64,000 bases of DNA, taken from assembly GCA_038503065.1 (NCBI GenBank), contig JBCAMK010000022.1, positions 496,001 to 560,000 of the forward strand, given 5' to 3'. Below, piece after piece: positions 24,574-36,294 of this stretch. A program made the position numbers and the translations under genes. Within the stretch, counting starts at the first letter, position 1. The number at the start of each line of letters is the position of its first letter. Source of the stretch: Paragyromitra xinjiangensis (lineage: Eukaryota; Ascomycota; Pezizomycetes; Pezizales; Discinaceae). The notes under the pieces are model-generated. The model made no database searches, had not been told where the DNA came from, and saw only the letters and a program-made list of their open reading frames with translations.

Positions 24574-24595
24574 GCTCACCGCTCCGGCGGTGAGC
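24574..24595. repeat. Perfect 9-bp hairpin with TCCG loop
   Basis: GCTCACCGC and its exact reverse complement GCGGTGAGC flank a four-base loop. The stem is GC-rich and lies in otherwise unremarkable intergenic DNA, 2 kb from the next gene. It could be a remnant of an inverted repeat or a factor site; nothing else supports a structured RNA here. Confidence 0.5.
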
Positions 24596-26507
24596 GTAAC
24601 CACAGAAACTGTAAGGTTGCACAGCAAGACGGAAAAGTCAGCTCCAAACAGTATCAGGCAACGAAACCATGCTCCTCAATGGCAATTTTCCTGTCAAGCC
24701 CCCTAGTCGAATTTCCATCACAATCGGTGACGCCGTTCAGCGTTGACGGTCAGTGCGCCAAATAATAGAGTAAAAAAGCAAAAAGAAATTCCCAAAAAGA
24801 GACTTAATATCAGCTGCGATATGACTAGAATGACCAATGGGAACTAACACCCAAAAGGGTGGTTTTGGGTCTAGCCTCGTTCCGATAGATTGCCACGGCG
24901 ATTATTTTGAAATTTCTAAAATAGGGCCGAGAGGACCTGCGTTGAGCGGTGTTGACATGTGAGCCAGTTCTTTCATACCAAGGTTGTACATGCTGAATGC
25001 ATCTGTTTGGGGGTTGCTTAAGTATTTAATAAGGATTCCATCTTGCGGAAGGTTGCGTATCTGCACACACGATCCGCTGTCAACCTCGTGGCGGTCGACC
25101 GAAAGGCGCAGAAAAGGATTGTACTGCTCACCCCTTCCTTTCGGATCGTCGCACCATGTTTCCTCAATCATTATTAGGAATAGTTGGTTTTGCAGCTACT
25201 GCAAGCTCGGGTAGATTGCGAATTGCCCTGGTTTGTCTTTTTATGTTAGAATCTGAAGCAGCGTATATTTCGGCGGGTGGTAAAGTAAAGTAGATGCATG
25301 TATTCGAATGTGTGTTCGGCCATGACCCTGTAGAAATCTCACGCGTGAATCGACTCCTTGATTGGTTTCCCATTCGCTTCTTGGCTTTGCTTTCTCTGCC
25401 TTTGGGTTTCGGCAAAACGCATTTTCTCGTTTCCTCTTTCCCCTACAGCTGTAGAGTACTCACTCCGTATGTAGCCTGAGCTTACCTGCCTTGCGTACCT
25501 AGTTAGCACCCACCCTCCTGGGTTCTCCTGGGGTTGTGTGTCCACAAATTAGTTCGACTCCAGCCCAGAGCACGCCAGGGCTGTCACCTCGGTGTCCCCT
25601 GTAGTCCTTTTTGAGCGAGAAAAACCCCTTCCACACCTGCATTTTCGTCCCGCTACCACCACATGGTTTCTTTTTGCCCCTTGACCCCCGCAGCCATGCA
25701 GAGGGCGCACGGGGTTCAACATCTCAAGCTCTAGATGCAGGTAGCCCTCCAGGGCGACGATCCAAAGCTCAATTCGTGCTCTCGTCTTACAGAAATGTGG
25801 AACAGTGGTGTACGTACATAAGAATTGCGCATTTTCCGACGCCCGTGTTCCTCCATGTTGTATTTTCGGTGGGAAGAAGCACGTAACGAATTGGGAGGAC
25901 GTTTTGCTGTGGGGAAAGGCATCCTTTCTATTTTATAGTCCCTTTGGTGTTGTCGTGAGTTTTTTCTTCCTTCTTCTTTCCTTTCTCCTGCTCCTGCTCG
26001 ACCAGTCAAGCCATTGTTTTGTTTCTATTCAATTCCGCGGGGATACGGTCGATCCCATTTATTCCTTGAGGTTCAGCGATATCTGGCAGTCACCTTACAA
26101 ACTATCCCTTTCGTCATCATTTCCCTAGTATCAGGCAGCGGAGGCATATAGAAGGAAAGGAAAGTAGAAGGACATAACGGCCGCGGGGGAAGACCGAGAG
26201 TAGGGGGGAAGAATTAGCCCTGGATTTTATTTTATTATTTGTCGAATAGCCTTGACTGGGGGGCTTCCTTGTCTTTCCAAGAACGAAAGTTGTTTTCTTC
26301 GGATTCGGCCACAAGAACAGGGAGTCGGAGGTGCCTTTGTCCGTCCGCCGCTGCGTTCTGCAGTAGTTTGAGCGGCCGTTCGTTCCTGTAGCTCTTCCAT
26401 TTCCGCCGCCACCCCACCACTTCTTAATACCCTCCCTCCCTCCCTCATTCTTATTCTTGATCCTCTGCGATTCTCTGTTGTGTGAAGGAGAATACCACGA
26501 CGGGCAA

Positions 26508-26529
26508 GGCAGGCAGGCAGGCAGGCAGG
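26508..26529 (+). repeat. GGCA tetranucleotide microsatellite
   Basis: Five tandem GGCA units about 100 bases before the start of the zinc-cluster gene, probably within its leader. Confidence 0.8.
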
Positions 26530-26626
26530 AAGACAGGAAGGAGTTCTCTGAGAGCCCCTGGAAGACTACACCAAGAGTGTCTGCAGATTCAGGTACTCCT
26601 ACACGTCTACCCTCTTTCTCACGGCC

Positions 26627-29070
26627 ATGACGGGGTTATATCGATCGTCGAATTCGACGCCAGACGTGAACCGCCTACCAACGTCATCAGCCTCCTCGGC
26701 GCAACCAAACGCACCTAACGGAAACTTCGTCCAACGGTTCGACCAACCACCTCTCACAACTTTTTTTGTCGTGCCGGAAGGAGGGGGAAACATGACCCCC
26801 AATTCGAAACCATCTCGGGTGAGGAGGAAGAGTGCTCCGGGGTCAGAGACTGTCAAGCATCGGCGGACAAGATCAGGGTGCTTCACATGCCGTACTCGCC
26901 GTGTTAAGGTGATTAAATCCTAACCAGCCGAATCATCCTATAGTGAGCAAGGAATTGACTATTCTGCTTCTTGGTTTTAGTGTGATGAGACACATCCTAT
27001 CTGCGAACGTAAGGCTACATTCTTATGTCTATACGGGCTTCTGGTTACTGATTGGAAGCCAACATTAGGATGTCAAAAAGGCGGGAGGGAATGCACCTAC
27101 CCAGAAGTAGTTCCATCAAAGCCTGTGGGAGGTCAGAAAAACAAACGCGATAAACCACCAACATCGAGAGAAGGAAGTTCATCGTTAGATGAGCTTGAGG
27201 AGGAGGACGAGTATGATGATTACCACGAGGAGGAAAAGCCGACTTCCTCTGATCGGCCACGACTAAAAAGCTCGATCAGCCACGGTTATCTTAGGGGGGC
27301 TCAGCAGCGAAGAGATTCTTGGCCTACACCAGACCAAACTCGACGACCGCAGGCTAGAAATCGGAAAACAGGCTCCTCAATCGACCCAAGCCCATCTCCG
27401 AACGACCATCACTATTATCCTGATTCATCAGAACCTACTTCACCTGCGGAGTCATCTCTTCGTCGGACAGCGTCTCATATGAGTCTCGTAAATTCAGCGG
27501 AATGGTCACATCTTCCCCATGATGTAGCTTTCTATCTTAATTATCACCGTCAAATGCTTAGTTGCCATCATTATCTTTTGAAAGCTGATGGCAACAATTT
27601 CTTTGGTGTGACTCTTCTTGAACATGCTATTAATAATGAAGCTCTTTTGTATGCTGTGGCAGCATTCTCTTCATTTCACTATAGTGTACATCACAAGACT
27701 GGGGTGTTCCAGACCTTTCTGGAGTATTACAATAAGTCTGTTGGATTGCTTCGTGTCTCATTGGACCAAGAGCACACATTATCTACTCTAATAACTATTC
27801 TACAACTAGCAAGTTTTGAGGTACCTGATCTTTCAAGCCAGCATGTAACAGTTGGGTTCGCTGACATTTCCTGTAGGAATATCTTGGGGACTGGATGAAC
27901 CTCATGGAACATCGCAATGCTGCCTCAAAGATTCTTACTTCTTTGTGGAATCCTGTAACTATGTCGGAAACATTCGACAGGCGGATGGTTTATAACTGGT
28001 TCTCTCACTTTGATGTTCTAGTAGCAATGATGGCAGGGCATCAGACAACGGTAGGAAGCGAGTGGTCTGAGGAGAATAGAAAGGCGGTTCGCCGAGCCGC
28101 CGAGGCGAATCCAGAAAATCTGGGCCTCAAGGTTGATAACGCTTCGTGTGCGTTTCGGGATCTAGCGATGGAAATATCGATAATGACAGCGAAAAGGTCC
28201 CAGCACCAAATGACGATCGAGGAATTTTTGAAAGAATCGCAACGGTTGTTACAAGCATGCTCAGATTGGTATGCCGCGCTTGATCCAGTGATTTTGGCGG
28301 GATCGGAAGAGATTTTTAAACCAGTTGGAGGGAATCCTGAGGATGCCTGTCCTTTCAAACCAGCAAAAATCTACAAAGGCGTTCGCTGGGCGGTTAATTT
28401 TCTAGTGTGTGATTACTACGGTCTGATTATCATGCTAAAGCATCAACTCGCTCTTACGAGCGGTTTGGCCCCTGCACCAGATTTGGCAGACTTGGCCATG
28501 TCAATATGCAACATATTGGCTGCTGTTGAGGCATACCCAGATTCACCTTCGGGAGCCTTGTTAGCAGCGCAAGCTCCTCTTGGACTCGCGGCGCTTTGGA
28601 TACCGAACAACAAACGTTATCGTCGGTGGATTCAAAAGCAATTGGCTAAAATTGAACAAATGGGGTGAGTGATCGTCGAATTTTTCTTTTTTTATATTGG
28701 TACGGATTATTAATACATCCACTGCAGTTTTGTATACCCGCTAGCATTTCGCGCTCGGATGGCTGAGATCTGGGAGGATCCACAGCTCAAACACACATGG
28801 ATATCTAACAATACCGAAACCGCTATTGGAATGTCAATACGACAATTGGTTGACATGCGGGACGCGGAGTTCCCAAAGGACGCAGCTAGACATGACCTTA
28901 AAGAGATGAGAGCCCTGCTTACTGAAATGAGGTTGGACTCAAAAGGATCCGGCTCGTTACCAACACCAACTTCAGAAGCTTCACCACAAGACCAGCGACT
29001 TGTAAGCCACGAAGACACAGATCAGTACTTCCCTGTGATACAAGAAGGGTCCGAGAACGGATGGGTATAA
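26627..29070 (+). CDS. Zn2Cys6 transcription factor with fungal-specific regulatory domain
   Basis: Exons 26627-26908, 26981-27008, 27069-27820, 27877-28664 and 28728-29070 give 730 residues. The zinc cluster is canonical, CX2CX6CX6CX2CX6C, with cysteines at 85, 88, 95, 102, 105 and 112; exons 1, 2 and 3 meet inside it and the joins restore the spacing exactly. It is preceded by a basic, proline-rich segment with VVPEGGG and TPNSKPSRV, which I remember from a conserved group of ascomycete C6 regulators. An acidic Glu/Asp stretch follows (about residues 145-165), then a Ser/Pro-rich linker. From about residue 245 the helical domain (DVAFYLNYHRQML, LLEHAINNEALLYAVAAFSSF) resembles Fungal_trans_2 (PF11951). 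The factor should be nuclear and bind CGG half-sites. Its targets cannot be told from the sequence. Confidence 0.9.
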
Positions 29071-32000
29071 TTATATTCATCTCTGGCCTCGCGCTTGTTT
29101 CTTGATTATTTTTTCTCTCGATTTCCTTGTCGTTTCATGATGGAGTCTGGATGTGGGTAAAAGTACCACTTTGTTTTATTTTTTTGTTTCTTTAGCTTCC
29201 CCCCTTTACTTCTATTCGTAACTCGCAATTTTTTTCCTTTCATTTCCCTTTGTGTCCAAGTGCCTATAGTCTATTCCGCCGCCTTGTGCCCTGTATTTTG
29301 GGCGGTATTCTTCTCCATTTTATGGCTTTCCTGCCGCACGAACTGAAACTTGGTCTGGCTTTTCATTATCTTCTTCGTACCTACTTTTTCTATTTCTATT
29401 TCGAGGGTATGTTCATCCTACGTAAATAACCTCCATTCTTTTCAATTCCCCCCACATACCCACTTTCTGCCTAGTTTTAATGCCCGGGTGTTGAAGCAAG
29501 GCCTAGGTTTGAGTTTGGAGCGCAGGGAGCAACAGAGTGGCTAGTGGGGAAGTGGTGAGGCGAGCTGGGTGTTTTTTGTTTGTATTTATGTTTGTTCCAC
29601 TTCGATTTTCTCGGTAATTGTTTGCTACTAATTTCTTTTATTTTATTTTTCCTAGGGAGAGTTTTCGAAATCCGGTAGGTGATGGTGGGGTGGCGAGGCG
29701 CAAGATCTGTCTGATAATGGGAATGTTCTGTTTTTCTTTTTCTCTTTAGTTCATTTTTATCCTATGGTTCTGCCTGTTCTGTTTCTTGGCTGTTTGGGAT
29801 GTTGTTAAGGCTATAGCTAAGGGTGTAAAGCAAACGTGCAGCATTGTTCCACGATAGCTTGTATACATATATTGAGTTTCTCTGTTTCTGCGCTTTCGTT
29901 GAAGCCTTGAGACTAATAACTACCTACATATAGCTAATTTTTAATTTTCTCTCACTTTACAGGAGACCATCTGCCGGTATATCACACGGCCGTACACTTG
30001 CATGCATCTAGATTCGAGAGCACTCCTGAGTTGCAGCAAAATTTACCGCTCTGCGAGATGATGCAGGTTAAAAGTCATCTCTGGATAGGTGCCCATCCCG
30101 GGAAGTATGCGTTGCTTCACATAGTCTCAACCCAAATTCGTGGCATCCTGGCCTTTGCGGGGAATAGTGATATTATACAACAGGCAAATGCAAAATTCTC
30201 CCGATCTCAAGCCCAAGCTATTTATATGGAAGAGATCGAGCTTCTCTCTGTAAGAGTAATCACGATACTACAGCATCGCATCATGTCTGACCGTATACAT
30301 AGGGCGGTTGGATTCTAGAGCTCCATAGGTGCACACCACAAATATGACAATTGACAGACCAAATAAAACCCTGCGATCGAAGATGTGGGGGAAGGAAGAG
30401 AAATCGGATAGAAAGTCTTTGGTTACACTACATTATCATGCTAACATTAACAAACGTGGTTACAAATATGCAGAGTTCTAGAGCGTTGCCGTGCCAGGCT
30501 AGATCAATAGAGCACAAGTATCACCGATGTCACGCAGGGTTATACCCTTGAATGTGCCGAGCCCAGGGTGAGCTACTACTAGATCTTGTTTTGGCCACAA
30601 AATTTATTGTGAGGTTATTTATTTGCCGTCTTTCTCAGAGCTTACGCTTATGTTCTGCTTGAGGAAGCCTTTTATCCATAGAGACCGTGATAATGTGATT
30701 TCCGAGTGATTTTTGGTGACGGGTTGGCTCATGCGGCCTCAATACAGTAGATAGGGTTTTCACTAGGTGCGACTCTGATACTATACCTATAGGGCTTGAG
30801 GAATATGTGTAATTGGTCACCAAAGTAAGTGTCTCGGGAAATAAGGCTGAGACCTTAGCACGGAACACTTTCCGAATGGCGAGGGAGAATGTATTTCGAT
30901 ACACCACTTTCAAAATCTAGATCATGGGGATTCTAGAAAGCTTTTGCAGTGTCACAATAGCCTTCAAATGGCTAGGACCTTAATACACTACATCAAATTG
31001 GAGATCAAACCTCAAGCGTTTTCGTTTACGGATACTCTGCTGCTAGGCTGAAAGGCCTGAAAAGATATTATCAACGGGAGCGTCGATTCAACCTGGAACT
31101 TAGTCCAAGTTTGCGTATCTTAGGGTCGGCGCATTATTCGGGGTTTAATAGCGCATACCCAGAAAGTAATAAGAGACAGCGAAGCTCTGCTAACTGGGTA
31201 CTGAAACTCGGTAGGTGTAGAGCTATATGGCCTGCATATTGGATGTTGAGATTTAAATGCTGAAGTATGATAGCAACCACCTTGACCCTGGCCTCGGCTT
31301 GTACGGTGTTTATTGCTGCCCAACCTTCTAAACATTTGGCACCACGCTGTTCACTAAGACTCACTATTTAATTGGTAGCACCTCACTTCTCGCTGGTATG
31401 TACTGCCATGTGGACCCAGTTCAGAAATGTTATTTATATAAGATTACTCGGCGGAATACACCGATCTTATGCTTTTTCCCACTCTTGCCCCCGATAGATT
31501 GTTAACTCCTATCAACAACTTTAATTACGACTACGGCGTCTCTTTCGGACGGGCTCCACCAAATCACGATCTAAGGATATGCGCCAACATGGGTTACATC
31601 AACGGTGTTGAGGGCGCTGCAACCGTCAAATACATGTAAGGTTGGTATATTAGTAGGTATACTTATCTCACTATATCTTTGTAGGTTGGGGGGGGGACGG
31701 CTCCTTTATTTCTTTTACCATAAACTGCGATTCTCATCAAGGATGATCCATGAATTCTTTCCTCAGGAGTTCGAGTTCGAGTTAGATGGGAAGCCCTTAT
31801 TATAAGTAAGCAATCTCTGAACAAAAGTTAAGGAAGCGGGTATAATCATTCGCTAACTGTAGGCCCAAATTCCGACAGAGGGCGTCGATTATGGTTCGTA
31901 GGCAACTCTAAATAGGCGAACAAAATCTGCGAATAGGACTTCGGTAAGAAGGCCGCTAATACTGATTTAAGATCCGAGACGATTAAAGATAAAAAAATGC

Positions 32001-32629
32001 TTGAATCCGGGTTCCCTAAGGGTGATGATAAAGAAGGCAAAGTGAAAGGGTAAACCGTGAGGTATATACTCTATATGAGGGTGGTTGATACATGTGTCTT
32101 ATAGGATATGGAGTAGCTAACGAGCCTTTTTTTGCAAAGTAAACTAGCTTGCAGGAGTAAGATGTTTAGTAGTTGAGGGGCAAAGTTTAGCTTCAAGGGT
32201 GAGGCCTCACAATAAATTCACGAGTCAAGCCTACTTTTACTCGTCTAGGGCACATACTTACTTAAATTTCGTGGCGGAAGTAAAAAAAACAGTATCAACT
32301 ATTTTTAGCAAGCACTTTATCTACCATACCCGAAAAAGGTGAATTTACTTAATGAAGAAATCTATCAATCAATACCTAAGTATTTCGTTCCCTTCCGCGC
32401 GTTGCTGTTAGGATTTGTCTACAGGAAACCTTCCGAGCTACTAAAATTCACATTGAATGAGGAGTTTAGATACTTCGAGTTGCGTGGTATGTAAGAAAAT
32501 TATTTATGCCTAAGAAAAATACCAATACGAATACAAAAATATCCTACTCACTTAAATCATACAGTTCACCAAGAAAGAAAACAAAGATCACGAAATTTGG
32601 AGAAAACAGTTTCGTCAGTTTGGTCTTGC
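29071..32629. other. 3.5 kb region without an intact gene
   Basis: The first 800 bases are T-rich and are probably 3' sequence of the zinc-cluster gene. From there to 31460 no coding structure was recognised. The part from 31469 to 32494 has several coding-like segments and is listed separately. One TACATGTA lies at 31631. Confidence 0.5.
31469..32494 (+). pseudogene. Possible decayed or unrecognised multi-exon gene
   Basis: Three separate stretches read like protein rather than chance: 31469-31639 (57 codons from an ATG, including NFNYDYGVSFGRAPPNHDL), about 31683-31805 (including MIHEFFPQEFEFELDGK) and 32309-32494 (about 61 codons, including KYFVPFRALLLGFVYRKP and FTLNEEFRYFELRG). Each ends in a stop, and splice-like signals between them (GTAAGG at 31636, TTTGTAG near 31684, TTTTTAG before 32309) do not join them into one open frame. 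I cannot name the family. It may be a degraded gene, a repeat relic, or a real gene whose structure I failed to solve. Confidence 0.25.
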
Positions 32630-35600
32630 TTATAGCTTTAGCCCACTTCCTAATAGCTCTGCCGCAGCCGCAACAATCGCTGGTTTACTAGTCTCTACGA
32701 CTATAACCTGGAAGATGACCTTACTGCCCTCTTTCCACATCTCGGTTTTTAAAGTCTGGCCTGGGAGGACAACTCCCGCAAATCTAACCTTTAGGTTCTT
32801 GAAAGCCCCGAAGGTTTGGTAGATGTGTTTGCCGGAAATACCCAAGAAGCAAAGCCCATGCAAGATGGGTGTCTTGAAACCTCCAACTTTCGAGAACTCA
32901 GGGTCAATATGTAAGGGGTTTCTGTCACCATTTAATCGGTAGAGCGCGGCCTGGTCTTCGCTGGTCTTCTCTTCTACTACAGCATCCGGCTTCCTGTTTG
33001 GGGGCTTGTTTGTTGCCGTAGCAGCGCCTCGATCAGCGACCTTGCTTGGTCCTCCGAAACTACCTGAGCCACGAATGAAAGTGGTACTCTCGTTTACAAA
33101 TACGGTGTCTCCGTTCGAGTCTTTCGTTTCGCACCGGGTGACGACGACGGCTGCGGCACCCTTGTCGGCCACTTCGACAAGAGACGGGTAGGATGTCAGT
33201 GTGCCTGAAGTGGGGATTGGGAACTTCTTTATCTCGAGATATTGTTCCCCGTGCAGAAGCATCATGGGATTGAAATTTGGAACGATGTCATCAAGGGCGA
33301 ACGGCATCTCAGACGAGAAGTATGGAACGACACCTGGGAAAAAAGTTAGAATAATCAGTCCCGCGATGCTTAGAAAATGCTTGGGAGCATACCAAAAGTC
33401 GGCAAAGCCTCAAAGTTTTCATTTCCTTCGTAAACCCACTTCAAATCCGTCCTTTTGGCACCAAGGCTGAGGTTATAAAGAATCACCTCTTTGTCATCAA
33501 ACTCATAAGTAGTTCCAGGAGCCTTAGCCTTCTTAGCCTTCTCGATATTTTCAAGAATTTCCTTGTTAACACCCCCTTTCTTCGACTTCCCACCAGCTTT
33601 ACGGTTTTGGAGATTTTGCATAACCTTCTTAAGTCCGTCTTGCGGGCTCTCCGGGTTATCGGAACGACCATCGTCGAATGTAGTGATATTCTCCCAAGCC
33701 GCACGAACCGCCTCGGGAGTAAGAGGCACATCAACAGGGAATCTTTTGTACGTGTTAGTAACCTTATTCTTATAGATTCGGGCTCGTTTCAAAACATACC
33801 CGCATCCACCGGAGCGCTGCCAACGGGTGCTCCCAACCCAGCCTGAACCCACTTCGTAAAGACCACCAGTGCCTGGTGCAGGAACTTTGTCAGAAGACAA
33901 AAAGACAACGAATGGTGCAACATATTCTGGCTTGAAAGCTTGAACCATCTCCTGCAGCAAAATATCAGAACCCTTCATCAATGTTTCATTGTTTTCGATA
34001 GGTAAAGGAATGACATACCTCTGGCATGATCGTCCTCGTCATAGCCGTGCCAGCGTTTGGTGCAATAGTGTTAACGAGAATGTTGTACTTCACACCTTCT
34101 CTTGCTAGTGCCCGTGAGAAACCGAGAATGGCCAATTTTGCAGTTGCATAATTTGCCTGTCCAAAGTTTCCGTAGATACCACTTGTCGACGTAGTATTAA
34201 CGATGCGCCCATATTTCTGCTTTAGGAAGATGGGCCAGGCAGCTTTGGTCACTTTGTAAGTCCCGTTGAGATGAACCGCCATAACTTGATCCCACTGTTC
34301 ATCCGTCATCGCAGCGAAAGATTTGTCACGCAGGATGCCAGCATTGTTGATGATGATATGGACTGTGCCAAAAGCCTTCACGCATGTCTCGATGACAGCC
34401 TCACCGTCCTCGACAGAGTGTTTATCACCCACGGCTTTTCCACCAGCTTTGCGAATCTCTGCAACTGTCGTGTCGGGATTCATGACGTCATTCACAACTA
34501 CTGAGGCGCCGAGCTTGGAGAAGAGAAGTGCATAAGCACGGCCGAGGCTGTGAAAGAGCCATTAGCTTATTCAAACAACTAATTCCGGGGAGGAGCTGTG
34601 TTTTTCTTACCCTGCACCAGCTCCTGTAACCAGAACAACTTTTTCTTTGAAGCTGATTTCCTCGCCTTGCTCATTGCTTGGTAACTCGCCTGCTGCTTCA
34701 AGAAGTCCCATGAAGTCCGCAGGCCCTGTAGGATGATCTGGATCCGAAAAATCATTTACAGCAGCCCACTTCGTGGAAATTGCACTTGGGGTCAAAGAAG
34801 CGTCGGTTTTATACAAAGCACCTTTAGATCTCTCCCATCGCAATTTAGAGACAGCTCCTGCGCCTACTTCATAAATCCCACCCGACTCCTGAACATTTGA
34901 GTCGTGGACTAGCACGGCAACAAGGGGAACAACCCATTCAGGCTTGAGGTTTTCTAATACCTCGGGGGGCATGACAGTTTCGGTCATTCTAGAAGCAGCA
35001 ATAGGTGCTATGGCATTGGTTAGGATATTATACTTTGCGCCTTCTTTCGCAAGCACCTCTGAGAATGCGACCATTCCGAGTTTAGCGGCTGTGCAACTTT
35101 CGTTAGTAATTTATCTCACTAATTTGGGATACCTTCTGGGAGTTCCTTCATGCCCCGTTGGGAGAAATCTTACCGGAATAATTTGTTTGGCCAAAGCTTC
35201 CAAATAAACCAGCCGCTGAGGCAGTGTTGATAATCCTACCATACTTTTGTTTTCTGAAAATTGGCCACGCAGCTTTTGTACACTTTTATTTCAATAAGTT
35301 AGTTTTTTTCTTATTTTCTTCAAATTTTAAACTAGGTGACCACTTAGTGTTTACCTTATAAGAACCCTTAACGTGCACCTTCTGGATCAAATCCCAATCA
35401 GCATCCTTCATGTTCCTGAATGCGATATCCCTCAAGATGCCAGCATTGTTGATCAAGATATGGACGGTTCCAAACACCCTGACAGCAGTCTCGATGATCT
35501 TCTCGCCATTCTCTACCGAGTCGTAGTTAGCGACGGCCTTGCCCCTAGCTTTAGTAATCTCTTCAACCACCACATCTGCAGCCTTAATTTCTCAAATGTT

Positions 35601-35815
35601 AGTTCAAGGAATTTCGAGTGAATGTCAAGTGAGGATCCTACCTTTGTGGAGTTTCCTTCGCCCTTGAAGGAACCACCTAGGTCATTTACTACTACGCTTG
35701 CTCCGCGAGAAGCGAAGAAAAGGGCATATGCTTTGCCGAGCCCACCTCCGGCTCCGGTGACAACAACGACCTTGCCGTCGTAACGAAGGTCCTTCGTAGA
35801 TGCGATGTCGTTCAT
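32630..35815 (-). CDS. FOX2: Peroxisomal multifunctional beta-oxidation enzyme (hydratase / D-3-hydroxyacyl-CoA dehydrogenase)
   Basis: Eight exons (35815-35642, 35582-35355, 35282-35174, 35088-34611, 34547-34019, 33951-33800, 33742-33393, 33333-32630) give 907 residues, the usual length of fungal MFE-2. The enzyme hydrates trans-2-enoyl-CoA and oxidises the D-3-hydroxyacyl-CoA in peroxisomal beta-oxidation. Two tandem short-chain dehydrogenase domains are present: [12 protein letters not shown] with NYSAAK, then TGAGAGLGRAYA with NYATAK, both with NNAG motifs. The C-terminal hydratase-2 (MaoC-like) domain has the hot-dog signature [16 protein letters not shown]. There is no SCP2 domain, as normal in fungi. 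The start gives the typical short N-terminus; another in-frame ATG lies 19 codons upstream. The C-terminus is LKL, an unusual peroxisomal signal. A CCTCGG motif lies 221 bp upstream. Confidence 0.96.
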
Positions 35816-36294
35816 TATGTGGTTTGTAGTGTGTTGAGAGGATATGGAGGGAATGATATGTAGGGAAGCCACTAGAGATAGGGAGAGGGGAAGGAGAAGA
35901 GATGATATGGTGGTTCAGAGGTGAAAAGGGCATGGTTAGAATCGCACGTGAAGATGATAGAGGGTTAGGGTTAGGAGCTGGAGCTCGGGTATCCTGGGGA
36001 AGCTGGTGATGGTGAACGATACGCAGGGAGGAGAGCCTCGGCTGTTGCCAGACACGAGTGCCTAGGTACGTCATCACAAGCCGTCGGTCATCGTTTGCGG
36101 GGGATTCGGCTAGTCCCGGAACTCCCCATCACATGCCAGCCCCATACTCCCTCCCCACTCGCCAGCCCTAATCTACTGTAGTAATCCACTGATAGTTAAC
36201 TCGTGAGAATACTCTCATTGGGTCGTGCTCACACGTACACCCATACACACCCCCTCCATCCCCCGTAGACTGGCAACTTCACTCCTCTGCAGTA
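35816..36294. promoter_or_regulatory. Shared divergent promoter of FOX2 and TDA10-like kinase
   Basis: The 479 bases between the two start codons serve both genes. On the + strand, the 90 bases before the kinase start are C-rich with CACAC and CCCCCTCC runs. A CCTCGG hexamer lies at 36036-36041. No other site was assigned. Confidence 0.55.
36036..36041. promoter_or_regulatory. CCTCGG motif upstream of FOX2 (candidate FarA/FarB site)
   Basis: In Aspergillus nidulans the zinc-cluster regulators FarA and FarB bind CCTCGG/CCGAGG upstream of genes for fatty-acid breakdown, including the foxA homologue of this gene. One exact copy lies 221 bp before the FOX2 start. A given strand-independent hexamer is expected every few kilobases by chance, so this alone is suggestive only. 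Confidence 0.45.

Larger units (their letters stand above)
20499..26626. other. 6.1 kb gene-free stretch
   Basis: After a T-rich 3' region of the RING-H2 gene (to about 21330) there is no frame that matches a known protein or shows an exon chain. It contains a degenerate 80-bp tandem duplication, a TA/CA microsatellite, a perfect short hairpin, one TACATGTA (23153) and a GGCA microsatellite, each listed separately. The last 250 bases are probably the leader of the zinc-cluster gene. Confidence 0.55.

Noticed and set aside
31683..31805. Resemblance of MIHEFFPQEFEFELDGK to the XRN exoribonuclease motif FYP..F..DLNGK
   Set aside because: The match is short, the next conserved residues are absent, and flanking fragments do not fit XRN proteins.
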